Source of the DNA: Candidatus Brachythrix odensensis | Lineage (GTDB): Bacteria; Chloroflexota; Anaerolineae; J036; Brachytrichaceae | Assembly: GCA_016714465.1 (NCBI GenBank) | Contig: JADKDT010000002.1 | Coordinates: 310,001 to 374,000, forward strand | DNA: 64,000 nt | Reading direction: 5' to 3' | Part shown: piece after piece, positions 1 to 7,817 of the stretch | How the letters are laid out: each line of letters opens with the position of its first letter | Numbering within the stretch: the stretch's first letter is position 1 | The notes under the pieces: model-generated | What the model was told of the DNA's origin: nothing | What the model saw: the letters and a program-made list of their open reading frames with translations, nothing else | Databases searched by the model: none | Made by a program: the position numbers and the translations under genes

Positions 1-2
1 AT

Positions 3-59
3 CACAAGAACGGCGACACCGCAGGCAAGCGCTACTTCGGTGAGGGCGTCCGCCGCTAG
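3..59 (+). CDS. 3' end of an unidentified gene (partial)
   Basis: The first bases of the window read in frame 3 as an 18-residue tail rich in Gly, Lys and Arg, ending at a TAG. A terminator-like hairpin follows 24 bases later, which supports this being the end of a real gene. Too little is present to assign a family. Confidence 0.4.
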   Translation, partial: HKNGDTAGKRYFGEGVRR

Positions 60-83
60 GCGAATTCGGTTCGACCTAACGCG

Positions 84-119
84 ACAGGGCGGCTTCAGCA
101 TAGTCTGGAGCCGCCCTGT
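84..119 (+). terminator. Intrinsic terminator of the upstream partial gene
   Basis: An 11-bp perfect stem (acagggcggct paired with agccgccctgt) encloses a 14-base loop and is followed by a short T-containing tract. It lies just after the first partial gene on the plus strand. Confidence 0.55.
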
Positions 120-130
120 TCCTATTTGGG

Positions 131-180
131 AAAGCGACACACCCCGCCCCGGCGTCCGCCGGGGCGGGGTGTGTCGCTTT
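131..180. terminator. Long perfect palindrome, probable bidirectional terminator
   Basis: Two 24-base arms (131-154 and 157-180) are exact reverse complements around a 2-base centre, with A-rich and T-rich outer ends. It lies 14 bases beyond the stop of the minus-strand pseudokinase gene and downstream of the plus-strand partial gene, where a shared terminator for convergent genes is expected. Confidence 0.65.
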
Positions 181-193
181 GAAAACTGATTGC

Positions 194-1338
194 CTAGCGT
201 GCCGACAGCGTATTGAGCAGCACGAAGCCAACGCCCAGGATCACCCCGATCAGCAGCGCGTAGACGAGCGCCATCAGGAAGTAATACCGCTTTGGGGTCG
301 GGCGCCGTTCGGGCGGGGGGGTCGAATACACCGCCGTGATGGCCTTGCCCAGGTCAGCGATGGTGGCAAAGCGCTCGCGCAATGACAGGCTTCGGTCGAC
401 AATGCTGACCACCCCTGCCCCCTCGAGCTCGGGCCGGGCGACCATGAGGGGCTGCTTGTTGCCGACCACGCGCGCGCGCACGCTCTCGTCGCCGCGCCGG
501 CCGAGAACGCGGGCCGCCCGGCCAGCATCTCAAACAGGATCAGTCCGAGCGAATACACGTCGGCGGCGGGCGTCGCAGCAGCCGGCACACGATTGGCCGT
601 CACTTCCGGCGCGGTGTAGGCAGGCTCGCTGCGGGCCAGCGCCGCCGCGAATGTGGCCGCATCAACCGTGTTGCGGTCGATCATCCAGCCAACATCGACG
701 AGCGTTGGCCGCCAATGTCCATCCTTGTCCACGTCCACCATGACCGAACTGGGAGTAAGGGACATGTGGACGAGATTGCCCTGAGTCACTGGCCGCAAGG
801 CCTCGGCAATGGCTGCGACAACCCAGGCCACTTCATAGTGCCAGGCCTGGGGATTCTCCAGGATCATCTCGCTGATCAAGTTGCCTGGAACGGGCTCATA
901 GACAGCATAGACGCGCGGCACGCCCCGGAAGCTGATCTCTCCAAACGGGCGCTTGGACGGGGTCGGATAGGGTGGCAGGCTGACCGGGAAATTGGTCCGC
1001 TTGGTCGGACGGAATGACGCGACAAACTTGGCGAATCCCTTGGGCCGGAATGGCGCCATGTCATTCAGCAGCGAGGCTTCGCGCTTGAGGCGCTCCTCGC
1101 ATTCCGGATTGGCGTGGGCGACCTTGAGAAAGACTTCGGTTTCCTTGACCCCGCGCGAAGCCTTGTACATGGCGCAGGTCCGGGTTACCCCAATCAACTT
1201 GGTGATCTTGAGGTCGCCCAGGTAATCGCCATAGTCGAAGACAGGATATCCCTCTTCAGCCGGGCAATCCCGTTCCTGACACCACAGGTGACCGTTCTCG
1301 GTGATGCGCTCACAGCGCTCGCAGAATCGCTTGATCAT
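194..1338 (-). CDS. Zinc-ribbon pseudokinase with C-terminal membrane anchor (frameshifted)
   Basis: The N-terminus has a four-Cys zinc ribbon (Cys6, Cys9, Cys20, Cys25), then a Ser/Thr-kinase-like fold. Lys72 matches the ATP-binding lysine, and a DVYSLGLILFEML helix matches kinase subdomain IX. The catalytic loop reads HMSLTPSS instead of HRDLKPxN (from residue 191) and the DFG site reads DVGW, so the catalytic Asp is missing and the protein is probably a pseudokinase. The frame breaks near 499-502: adding one G turns GRPAFS into GRPAFSGRRGDES and joins a tail with one transmembrane helix near the C-terminus (about 381 residues in all). The missing G is in a short GC run, so sequencing error is likelier than decay. 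Its role is unknown; it may belong with the kinase locus further along. Confidence 0.7.
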
Positions 1339-1392
1339 GGTTTGGCAATCCGTATTCTACGGGCTAACCTCTCAGAGGGCAATTGAGGCATT

Positions 1393-1438
1393 GGCGAGAT
1401 CACCTTCCCGCGCGAAGGGCGGGGATGGTGATCTCGCC
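1393..1438. terminator. Hairpin after the ThuA-like gene
   Basis: An imperfect long stem begins ggcgagatcacc and closes with ggtgatctcgcc. It lies 12 bases beyond the stop of the minus-strand ThuA-like gene and resembles the hairpins at 27301-27347 and 56541-56576. A terminator role is inferred from position. Confidence 0.5.
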
Positions 1439-1450
1439 GGATGCTTCTGA

Positions 1451-2134
1451 TCAACGCGTAGGAGCGAAGGCCTGGGCGAAGGGGAGCCCCATCTCGGTTC
1501 GCCACTCGCCGGCCGCCCAGCGCATGCCGCGGGTCATCAGGCTCATTGTTTGCGGCATGGCGACGATATCGGCGTGGTGGCCCAACGAGCAGTAGAACAC
1601 CCTGCCCCGGCCATAGGTCTTGGTCCAGGCGACGGGCATGCGGGTGTCGCCGTAGTCCTCGAAGGACGTGGTAGCCAACACCCGCATCGCCGGGTCGACG
1701 TGCAAGTAGTATTTCTCGGAGATCACGTCGAAGTCAGTAATTCCTTCGGTGATCGGATTGGCATCGACGATGGCGACCCGATAGTGGCGGCCATCATTGC
1801 CAGGATGGGCCACCCACTGCCCGCCCGTCATGAACTGATATTCAGTCTCGTTGCGAAACGCGTCGCACATCCCGCCGTGGCAACCCGCCAGACCCGCGCC
1901 GGCGCGCACGGCGGAGAGCAACGGCTGAAGCTGTTCTCCGGAAATGGTCCCCATGGTCCAGACCGGGACGATGAGGTCGACCGGGCGGGCCGGATCAAGA
2001 TCGAGAAAGGCATCAAGGCTGTCGGCGACGCGCACCCGGAAGTCGCTGGCGCGGAGCGCATTGGCAAGCAGCTCGGCGACCTGACGCGGCTCATGCCCAT
2101 CCCAGCCGCCCTGCACGATCAAAGCAGTTTTCAT
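1451..2134 (-). CDS. ThuA-like domain protein
   Basis: This 227-residue protein matches the ThuA (trehalose utilisation) family, a class I glutamine-amidotransferase-like fold. It has an N-terminal ALIVQGGWDGH, a central CHGGMCDAF segment, and a C-terminal GRGRVFYCSLGHH typical of the family. The start is the ATG at 2132-2134; the frame stays open further upstream, but only through an inverted repeat, so that stretch is not counted. ThuA proteins in sugar operons are linked to metabolism of disaccharides or 3-keto-sugars, but the exact reaction is not established. It is transcribed away from the adjacent LacI gene, and the pair may share one regulatory region. Confidence 0.8.
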   Translation of the reverse strand: MKTALIVQGGWDGHEPRQVAELLANALRASDFRVRVADSLDAFLDLDPARPVDLIVPVWTMGTISGEQLQPLLSAVRAGAGLAGCHGGMCDAFRNETEYQFMTGGQWVAHPGNDGRHYRVAIVDANPITEGITDFDVISEKYYLHVDPAMRVLATTSFEDYGDTRMPVAWTKTYGRGRVFYCSLGHHADIVAMPQTMSLMTRGMRWAAGEWRTEMGLPFAQAFAPTR

Positions 2135-2205
2135 GACAGGGATTGTACGTTCCTCGCCATGGCTCGCGCAAAGTCGCTTGACAGATTCGCGATTCTGTAC
2201 GTGCC

Positions 2206-2284
2206 AGGGCCCTGAGCTTGTCGAAGGGCCCGGAAAGGGTCCGGCGACCCGCTGCGGCGGGCCCTTCGACAAGCTCAGGGCCCT
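2206..2284. repeat. Inverted repeat between divergent ThuA and LacI genes
   Basis: Two arms of about 27 bases (2206-2232 and 2258-2284), built around 'ccctgagcttgtcgaaggg' and its complement, flank a GC-rich centre. The same arm type is a common dispersed repeat in environmental genomes. It sits between divergent genes and is followed by 'tcttttc', so it could also terminate transcription, but its place upstream of both genes argues for an inserted repeat. Confidence 0.75.
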
Positions 2285-2303
2285 CTTTTCCCTGCTCCGG
2301 GCA

Positions 2304-2332
2304 TTGACAAGCGCCCGCGCGAATGCTAGACT
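2304..2332 (+). promoter_or_regulatory. Sigma-70-type promoter of the LacI regulator
   Basis: A perfect -35 TTGACA (2304-2309) is followed after 17 bases by TAGACT (2327-2332) as the -10 element. The spacing is ideal, and the operator palindrome overlaps the expected transcription start. Confidence 0.7.
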
Positions 2333-2358
2333 GGGAACGTTCCCAGGATCGTTCCCAG
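2331..2358. promoter_or_regulatory. LacI-family operator with an extra half-site
   Basis: The 16-bp perfect palindrome ctgggaacgttcccag has the central CG typical of LacI-family operators. A second half-site (gttcccag) follows directly. The palindrome overlaps the -10 element and start region, so binding should block the promoter; autoregulation by the protein encoded just downstream is the natural inference. Confidence 0.75.
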
Positions 2359-2364
2359 TCGGCC

Positions 2365-3408
2365 ATGAAGCTATCGACAAAACGGGTCACCATTGTGGAC
2401 GTCGCCAGCAAGTCCGGCGTGTCCAAGAGCACCGTCAGCCGCGTCCTACGCGGAGACGGTGACGTCAGTGAGGATGTCCGGCTCAAGGTCACGCGCGCGG
2501 CCAAGCGGATGAACTACCAGCCCAGCGTCTTCGCCCGCTCGCTGCGCAGCCAGCGCTCTCAGGCCATCGGGCTGATCATCCCTGACATCGCAAACCCCTT
2601 CTTTCCCGAGGTTGTGCGGAGTATCCAGAACACAGCCGACGCGCGCGGCTATACCGTGCTGCTGGCAAACTCAGATTGGCATGTCGAGCGCGAGCGCAAA
2701 TACCTGGACTTCGCCCGGCGCTACCACCTGGACGGCATCATCATCAACCCGGTCAGCATTTCGCCGGCCGAGTTGAAGAAGAGCGGCTGCCCCGTCGTTG
2801 TGATCGGCAGCCGCGCCGCATATGGGGTCTTTGACACGGTGGCGTCAGACACCCTGGGCAGCATCACCTGCGCGGTTGATCATCTGGTCGCGCGCGGCCA
2901 CGTCGACCTGGCGCTGATCGCCGGCCCGATCGGAAATCCGGGCGCGACCGTCCGCGCGCGCGCCTTTCGCGAATCGATCGCCGCGCATGGGCTGGCGGTG
3001 GACGAAGCGCGGATTCTCTGGTTCGATTTCACCCGCGTGGGCGGGCAGGCTGCGTCGCGCGCCCTGGCCGCCGCAGCGCCCCGCCCTACCGCCGTGGTGT
3101 GCGGCAACGACTTGATTGCCATCGGGCTGATGGCCGGGCTGCGCGACGCCGGCGTCGACGTCCCGGGTGATCTATCGGTGATCGGCATCGACGACATCGA
3201 CGCGGCGGCCATGACTTTCCCCCCGCTGACGTCCGTCAGCAAGGACAAGACGCTGCTCGGTGCGCGCGCCGCAACCCTGCTGATTGACAGGATTGAAGGG
3301 AAGCTCCCCGACGCTCCGGCCCGTGAACGGCTTGATACGACCCTGATCGAACGGAGCAGTGTCGCGCCACCCCGGGCCAATGAAAGACGAGTGATTGCCC
3401 GGCCATAA
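2365..3408 (+). CDS. LacI-family transcriptional regulator of a sugar operon
   Basis: This 347-residue repressor has the classic N-terminal LacI helix-turn-helix (VTIVDVASKSGVSKSTVSRV, from about residue 8), the hinge helix, and a periplasmic-binding-protein-like effector domain with IGLIIPDIANPFF and SVIGIDDID. An earlier in-frame ATG at 2323 lies before the -10 element, so the ATG at 2365, seven bases past the second operator half-site, is chosen. The gene is followed by a sugar-binding protein and two permeases, so it most likely represses that operon and itself, with a transported sugar or derivative as inducer. The stop codon lies in the loop of a small hairpin. Confidence 0.9.
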   Translation: MKLSTKRVTIVDVASKSGVSKSTVSRVLRGDGDVSEDVRLKVTRAAKRMNYQPSVFARSLRSQRSQAIGLIIPDIANPFFPEVVRSIQNTADARGYTVLLANSDWHVERERKYLDFARRYHLDGIIINPVSISPAELKKSGCPVVVIGSRAAYGVFDTVASDTLGSITCAVDHLVARGHVDLALIAGPIGNPGATVRARAFRESIAAHGLAVDEARILWFDFTRVGGQAASRALAAAAPRPTAVVCGNDLIAIGLMAGLRDAGVDVPGDLSVIGIDDIDAAAMTFPPLTSVSKDKTLLGARAATLLIDRIEGKLPDAPARERLDTTLIERSSVAPPRANERRVIARP

Positions 3409-3436
3409 GGCCGGGTGCCCGGCCATAAGGCCGGGT
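3397..3436. repeat. Two tandem 20-bp palindromic units
   Basis: A 20-base unit containing the hairpin cccggccataaggccggg occurs twice, at 3397-3416 and 3417-3436. The stop codon of the LacI gene lies in the loop of the first copy. The pair lies between the regulator and the transport genes and may act as an attenuator or mRNA-stabilising element. A related sequence occurs near 51028. Confidence 0.8.
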
Positions 3437-3466
3437 TGTGGTTCAGAAATATCAGGAGGAGAAAAC

Positions 3467-4864
3467 ATGTCACAGACACGAACAATCCAACGCGCGATGT
3501 CGCGCCGGTCGATGCTCAAGCTGGTGGGCGGCAGCGGCCTCGCACTCGCGGCAACGGCTTGCGCCGCCGCCGCCCCTGCGCCGCCGACTGCGGCGCCCAC
3601 CGCAGCGCCGGCCGTTCCAACCGCCGTGCCAGCCAAGCCGATCACCACCATTGACTGGTGGACGGTGACCTCGGCCGATATCGGCTCACAGGCCCAGCAA
3701 GAGGCGCTGATCGCCGAGTTCAACAAACTCAGTGCCAAGACCGGGGCGATGGTCAAGCCGACTTTCCTGCCCGACGACGGCTTCTCTGAGAAGATGACAA
3801 CCGTGCTTGGCACCGGAACGGGCGTGCCCGACGTCTCGACCATCGTCGTCGACTCGTGGTTCCCCGCCGCCAGCGACCTGCGCGACCTGATCGCCCGCGA
3901 CAAGGTCGACATCAATCAGTACGCCAAGACCTTTTTCGACACGCGTTGCCGCTTCGGCGAGAAGATCATCGGCCTGCCCATCACCGTGGGCGCGACGATG
4001 TACTTCTACAACAAGGCCATGTTCGACGCCAAGGGCCTCAAGCACCCCGAGTGGGGCTACACGATGCAACAGTGGCTGGCCGACGCGGTCAAAATGACCG
4101 ACCGGAGCAAGAAGATCTTCGGCGCGGCAATGCCGACCCGTTTGTGGCGGGGCGAATTCTTCGCGTTTGGGGCCAAGCCGATGAGCGACGACGGCAAGAC
4201 CGTCGAAGGCTACATGAACGGGCCCAAGACGATCAAGGCCTTTGAGTTCATGGTCGATCTGGTCGAGTCGGGCGCGGTGCCGACCAAGGCCGAGTTCGAC
4301 GTATTGCGGACCGAGGGCACCGGCCCAATCGACCTGTTCAACACCGGCCGGCTTGGCTTTGCCGGGCTGAACAACGGACAATTCGACCAGGTCGACAAGG
4401 CCGGGGTCAAGTTCGGGCTGATCCACAACCCAGCCGTGGAGGGCGAGGACATCTTCACCAATGCCTGGACGCTCCAGCTCGGCATCCCCGCGGCCAGCAA
4501 GAACCGCGATGCGGCCTGGGAGTATGTCAAATGGCTGACCAGTGAACCCGGCCAGCGCTTCTTGATGAACAATCGCAACGGGGCGTACACCCCGCCCATG
4601 CCAGCCCTGTGGCCCGATCACCCCGGTAAGAAAGATCCACGCCTCGACTTCTTCTTCAAGATCATCGGGACAACCCGCCACGTCTGGGAGTTCGCCGGCA
4701 AGTTCCCTTACTTCGCCAAGGCGACCCGCCCCGGGCAGGATCTCTATGACGGCATCTACGCGGGAAAGATCAAGCGCGCGGATGTCAAGTCTGAGTTGGA
4801 CAAGCTCGTCGCCCCGATGCAGAAGATTGTCGACGAGGAACGCGCGAAACTGGGCCTGAAGTAA
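3467..4864 (+). CDS. Sugar ABC transporter substrate-binding lipoprotein
   Basis: This 465-residue protein is an extracellular solute-binding protein of family 1. The N-terminus has an SRRSMLKLVGGSGLALAATAC signal in which a twin-Arg motif is followed by a lipobox Cys, then an Ala/Pro/Thr-rich tether typical of Chloroflexota lipoproteins. The core has AFEFMVDLVESGAVP and AWEYVKWLTSEPGQRFL, common to sugar-binding proteins. The start is fixed by a strong Shine-Dalgarno (aggagga) 6 bases before the ATG. It should capture a sugar or oligosaccharide outside the cell and deliver it to the two permeases that follow. No ABC ATPase is encoded nearby, so a shared MsmK-like ATPase is probably used. Confidence 0.92.
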   Translation: MSQTRTIQRAMSRRSMLKLVGGSGLALAATACAAAAPAPPTAAPTAAPAVPTAVPAKPITTIDWWTVTSADIGSQAQQEALIAEFNKLSAKTGAMVKPTFLPDDGFSEKMTTVLGTGTGVPDVSTIVVDSWFPAASDLRDLIARDKVDINQYAKTFFDTRCRFGEKIIGLPITVGATMYFYNKAMFDAKGLKHPEWGYTMQQWLADAVKMTDRSKKIFGAAMPTRLWRGEFFAFGAKPMSDDGKTVEGYMNGPKTIKAFEFMVDLVESGAVPTKAEFDVLRTEGTGPIDLFNTGRLGFAGLNNGQFDQVDKAGVKFGLIHNPAVEGEDIFTNAWTLQLGIPAASKNRDAAWEYVKWLTSEPGQRFLMNNRNGAYTPPMPALWPDHPGKKDPRLDFFFKIIGTTRHVWEFAGKFPYFAKATRPGQDLYDGIYAGKIKRADVKSELDKLVAPMQKIVDEERAKLGLK

Positions 4865-4886
4865 ACACCGCCAACGCAAGCCGTTG

Positions 4887-4929
4887 CCGGAGGTGATATC
4901 CCCCGCTCCGCGGGGGATATCACCTCCGG
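4887..4929 (+). terminator. Hairpin between binding protein and permease genes
   Basis: Two exact 20-base arms (4887-4906 and 4910-4929) surround a 3-base loop, with no long T-tract after them. Such a hairpin inside a sugar ABC operon commonly lowers permease expression relative to the binding protein or protects the upstream mRNA. Confidence 0.65.
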
Positions 4930-4964
4930 GCACGAAGTTGCGCGCGTGGTTCACATTTTAAGCA

Positions 4965-5876
4965 ATGCGTATCCGACTCCCGAAAAACACGCTGGCGCGC
5001 CGCGAGGCAGCCGAAGGACTGCTGGGCATCAGCCCGTGGCTTATCGGATTCCTGCTCTTCACGGCCGGACCGTTCGTCGTGTCGATCGTGCTCAGCATGA
5101 CCGACTGGCGGATCATGATCGCGCCGAAGTTTGTCGGGTTGCAGAACTACGTCCAGATCCTGACGAACGACCCGAACTTCTGGCAGTCCATTCGGGTGAC
5201 TTTCACCTACGTGGCGCTGGCCCTGCCGCTCGGGCTGTTCGCGGGTCTCGGATTGTCGTTGCTGCTCAATCAGAAGGTGCCGGGCGCGCGCGCGTTCGGC
5301 ACCCTCTTCTACCTGCCCGCGGTGCTGTCCGGCGTGTCGGTGGCCCTGATGTGGATGTGGCTGCTCAACCCGGACTATGGCGTTGTCAACACGCTGCTCG
5401 GGCTGGTCGGCATCCAGGGCCCCAACTGGTTCTGGGATCCTGACTGGGCGCTTCCGAGCGTAGTGCTGATGAGCCTGTGGCGGGTGGGCGGCAGCGCCAT
5501 CATCTACCTGGCGGGCCTGCAAAATATCTCGCCCCACCTGTACGAGGCGGCTGAGATAGATGGGGCTGGACGCCTGGCCAAACTCCGCCACATCACGATA
5601 CCGATGCTCACCCCAACCATCTTCTTTCAGCTCGTCATGGAGCTGATCGACGCCTTCCAGGTCTTCACCGTCATCTATGTCATCACTGATGGCGGGCCCA
5701 TGCGCTCGACCCTGTTCTACATGTTCTACATGTTCCGAACCGCCTTCGAGGACTTCGATATGGGCTACGCCTCGGCCCTGGCCTGGATCATGGGGCTGAT
5801 CATCCTGGGCTTCACCGCGCTGGTGTTCAAGAGCTCGCCGCTGTGGGTGTTCTACGAATCGGACGTCAAACAGTAA
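4965..5876 (+). CDS. Sugar ABC transporter permease, MalF/UgpA type
   Basis: This 303-residue membrane protein has about six hydrophobic segments. The EAA loop characteristic of binding-protein-dependent permeases reads EAAEIDGAGRLAKLRHITIP, the contact site for the ABC ATPase. The N-terminal LLGISPWLIGFLLFTAGPFV is typical of MalF/UgpA-type subunits. The next gene starts immediately after the stop codon, so the two permeases are translationally coupled and form the membrane heterodimer of the importer. Confidence 0.93.
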   Translation: MRIRLPKNTLARREAAEGLLGISPWLIGFLLFTAGPFVVSIVLSMTDWRIMIAPKFVGLQNYVQILTNDPNFWQSIRVTFTYVALALPLGLFAGLGLSLLLNQKVPGARAFGTLFYLPAVLSGVSVALMWMWLLNPDYGVVNTLLGLVGIQGPNWFWDPDWALPSVVLMSLWRVGGSAIIYLAGLQNISPHLYEAAEIDGAGRLAKLRHITIPMLTPTIFFQLVMELIDAFQVFTVIYVITDGGPMRSTLFYMFYMFRTAFEDFDMGYASALAWIMGLIILGFTALVFKSSPLWVFYESDVKQ

Positions 5877-6761
5877 ATGGCTGCCATCACTTCAACCCGC
5901 GCCGGTTTCCGGGGCTCCCAGAAATGGCAAACGCGCCTGAACGTGCTCGCCACCCTGGCGGCGTTAACGCTCCTGGCCGTCCTCGTCGTCGGCATCCCCA
6001 TGGGCTGGATGGTGACGACAGCGCTCAAGGAGCGCACCCCGATCTTCGCGTGGCCGCCCGTCGTGTGGCCAAATCCGGTCCGGTTCGAACACTTCACCGA
6101 AACGCTGACGGCCATCCCACTGTTGCAGTTCAGCCTCAACACGCTGGTGCTGTGCGCGCTCAGCATCGTGGGGCGGATGGCCTCCTGCAGCATCGTCGCC
6201 TTCTCGTTTGCCCGGCTGCGCTTCCCCGGGCGCAACATCCTGTTTGCGGTGTTGCTGTCCACCCTGATGATCCCGTCGCAGATGATCCTCATCCCCCAGT
6301 TTGCCCTGTTCAAGACGGTTGGGCTGGTGGACGTTTTCAACGGGTATCTGCCGCTGGTGCTGCCCTCATTCTTTGGCAACGCCTTCTTCGTCTTTCTGAT
6401 GCGGCAGTACATCATGACCATTCCGCGCGAGCTGGATGAGGCCGCCCGGATCGATGGCGCGTCCACACTCCAGGTGTTCTGGCGGATCATCATGCCGTTG
6501 TGCAAACCGCCCCTGGTCGTCATCACTGTGCTGACGTTTCTGTGGACTTGGAACGAGTTCATGCATCCGCTGATCTACATCACCCAGTTCGACAGCTACA
6601 CGATTCAGCTCGGGCTGAACATGCTGAAGGGACGATTCAACATCCAATGGAATCTGATCATGGCCGGCTCGCTGATGGCGGTCGTTCCGTGCGTGGTGCT
6701 CTACTTCTTCACCCAACGCTACATCGTGGGCGGCATCGCAAGCGTTGGGATCAAGGGCTGA
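5877..6761 (+). CDS. Sugar ABC transporter permease, MalG/UgpE type
   Basis: This 294-residue protein pairs with the preceding permease. The EAA motif reads ELDEAARIDGASTLQVFWRI, and the N-terminal segment has the single hydrophobic stretch followed by a periplasmic loop seen in MalG-like subunits. It begins with no gap after the previous stop. The kelch-protein start is 11 bases downstream, so the operon continues. Confidence 0.93.
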   Translation: MAAITSTRAGFRGSQKWQTRLNVLATLAALTLLAVLVVGIPMGWMVTTALKERTPIFAWPPVVWPNPVRFEHFTETLTAIPLLQFSLNTLVLCALSIVGRMASCSIVAFSFARLRFPGRNILFAVLLSTLMIPSQMILIPQFALFKTVGLVDVFNGYLPLVLPSFFGNAFFVFLMRQYIMTIPRELDEAARIDGASTLQVFWRIIMPLCKPPLVVITVLTFLWTWNEFMHPLIYITQFDSYTIQLGLNMLKGRFNIQWNLIMAGSLMAVVPCVVLYFFTQRYIVGGIASVGIKG

Positions 6762-6772
6762 GGACGGCCAAC

Positions 6773-7753
6773 GTGGCGCAGCCGAAGCGCGTCGTCCGCG
6801 TCCTGCCGGTCGGAGTGGCCGCGGCGCTGTGCCTGCTCGGCGCGGAGCACGTGACGGAGACAGCGGCGCCAATCGCGCGACGGGCAGTTGCGGCCGCGAC
6901 GCTGCGCGGGGACGTCTACGTCTCGGGTGGTTGGAACGGCGACGCCACCCAACTCGCGCGGGTCGACGCCTACGATCCGATCGGGCGCGTCTGGCGGCGC
7001 GTGCCCGCGCTGGGAATTGCGCGCAGCCAGCACAGCCTGGTTGCGGCGCTTGGACGCCTGTGGGCGGTGGCCGGCTGGAGCGCCGAACGCGGCCTCGTGG
7101 CCGAGATCGAGAGCTGGGGGCCGGGCGAAACGGCCTGGCGCACCGTCACCCGCCTGCCCACCCCACGGCGCGAGCCGGGCGTGGCATTGCTGGGGAGCCG
7201 CATCATCGTGGCGGGCGGCTTTGACGGCGCCAGCGACGCCGACCTTGACGGTTACAGCGGCGTGGTCGAGGCGTATGACCTGACAAGCGGAACCTGGACG
7301 AACCTGGCGCCGATGCCGACGCCGAGGCGCGGGCTTGCGCTGGTGAATGTCGACGAAGCGCTGTATGCCCTGGGCGGCTACAACGCCTTTGATGGGTTTC
7401 TGGGCGTGGTCGAGCGCTACGATCCCGTCCGGGATGCCTGGCGCCGCCTGGATTGGACAATCGCGCCCCGGACCTGGGCGGCCGGCCTTGCCGCTGGCGG
7501 AACGATCGTGCTGATCGGCGGCTTTGACGAGAACGGCCCCATGAGCCGGGTCGAGCGGGTCGATGCCCGCAGCGGGGCGAGCTGCATGTTGACCCAGCTT
7601 CGAACTGCCCGGAGTTGGCTGGCCGCCGCGCCGATCTCAGGCAACCGGGTCCTGGCCATCGGCGGCGAATCAAGGTCGGGTTTCAGTGACGCGGTAGACA
7701 CAATCGTCCTTGGCGATCCAGACACGTCCGGCGAACGGGCGTGTGTGCGATGA
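6773..7753 (+). CDS. Secreted kelch-repeat beta-propeller protein
   Basis: A GTG start at 6773 gives a 326-residue protein with a hydrophobic signal peptide (about residues 8-22). At least five kelch motifs follow, each with a Gly pair and spaced aromatics, such as VYVSGGWNGD, IIVAGGFDGA, LYALGGYNAF and IVLIGGFDEN. Kelch propellers bind ligands or act as carbohydrate-active enzymes (galactose-oxidase-like or N-acetylneuraminate epimerase-like). No catalytic Cys-Tyr pair was recognised, so a precise activity cannot be given. Its position next to the sugar permeases suggests a role in processing or binding the transported carbohydrate outside the cell. Confidence 0.8.
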   Translation: MAQPKRVVRVLPVGVAAALCLLGAEHVTETAAPIARRAVAAATLRGDVYVSGGWNGDATQLARVDAYDPIGRVWRRVPALGIARSQHSLVAALGRLWAVAGWSAERGLVAEIESWGPGETAWRTVTRLPTPRREPGVALLGSRIIVAGGFDGASDADLDGYSGVVEAYDLTSGTWTNLAPMPTPRRGLALVNVDEALYALGGYNAFDGFLGVVERYDPVRDAWRRLDWTIAPRTWAAGLAAGGTIVLIGGFDENGPMSRVERVDARSGASCMLTQLRTARSWLAAAPISGNRVLAIGGESRSGFSDAVDTIVLGDPDTSGERACVR

Positions 7754-7817
7754 CAACGCGCTATCAACCTTGAGCCGCGCGCAGGATGCGGCTCGTTTGA
7801 AAATAGAGGATACACAC

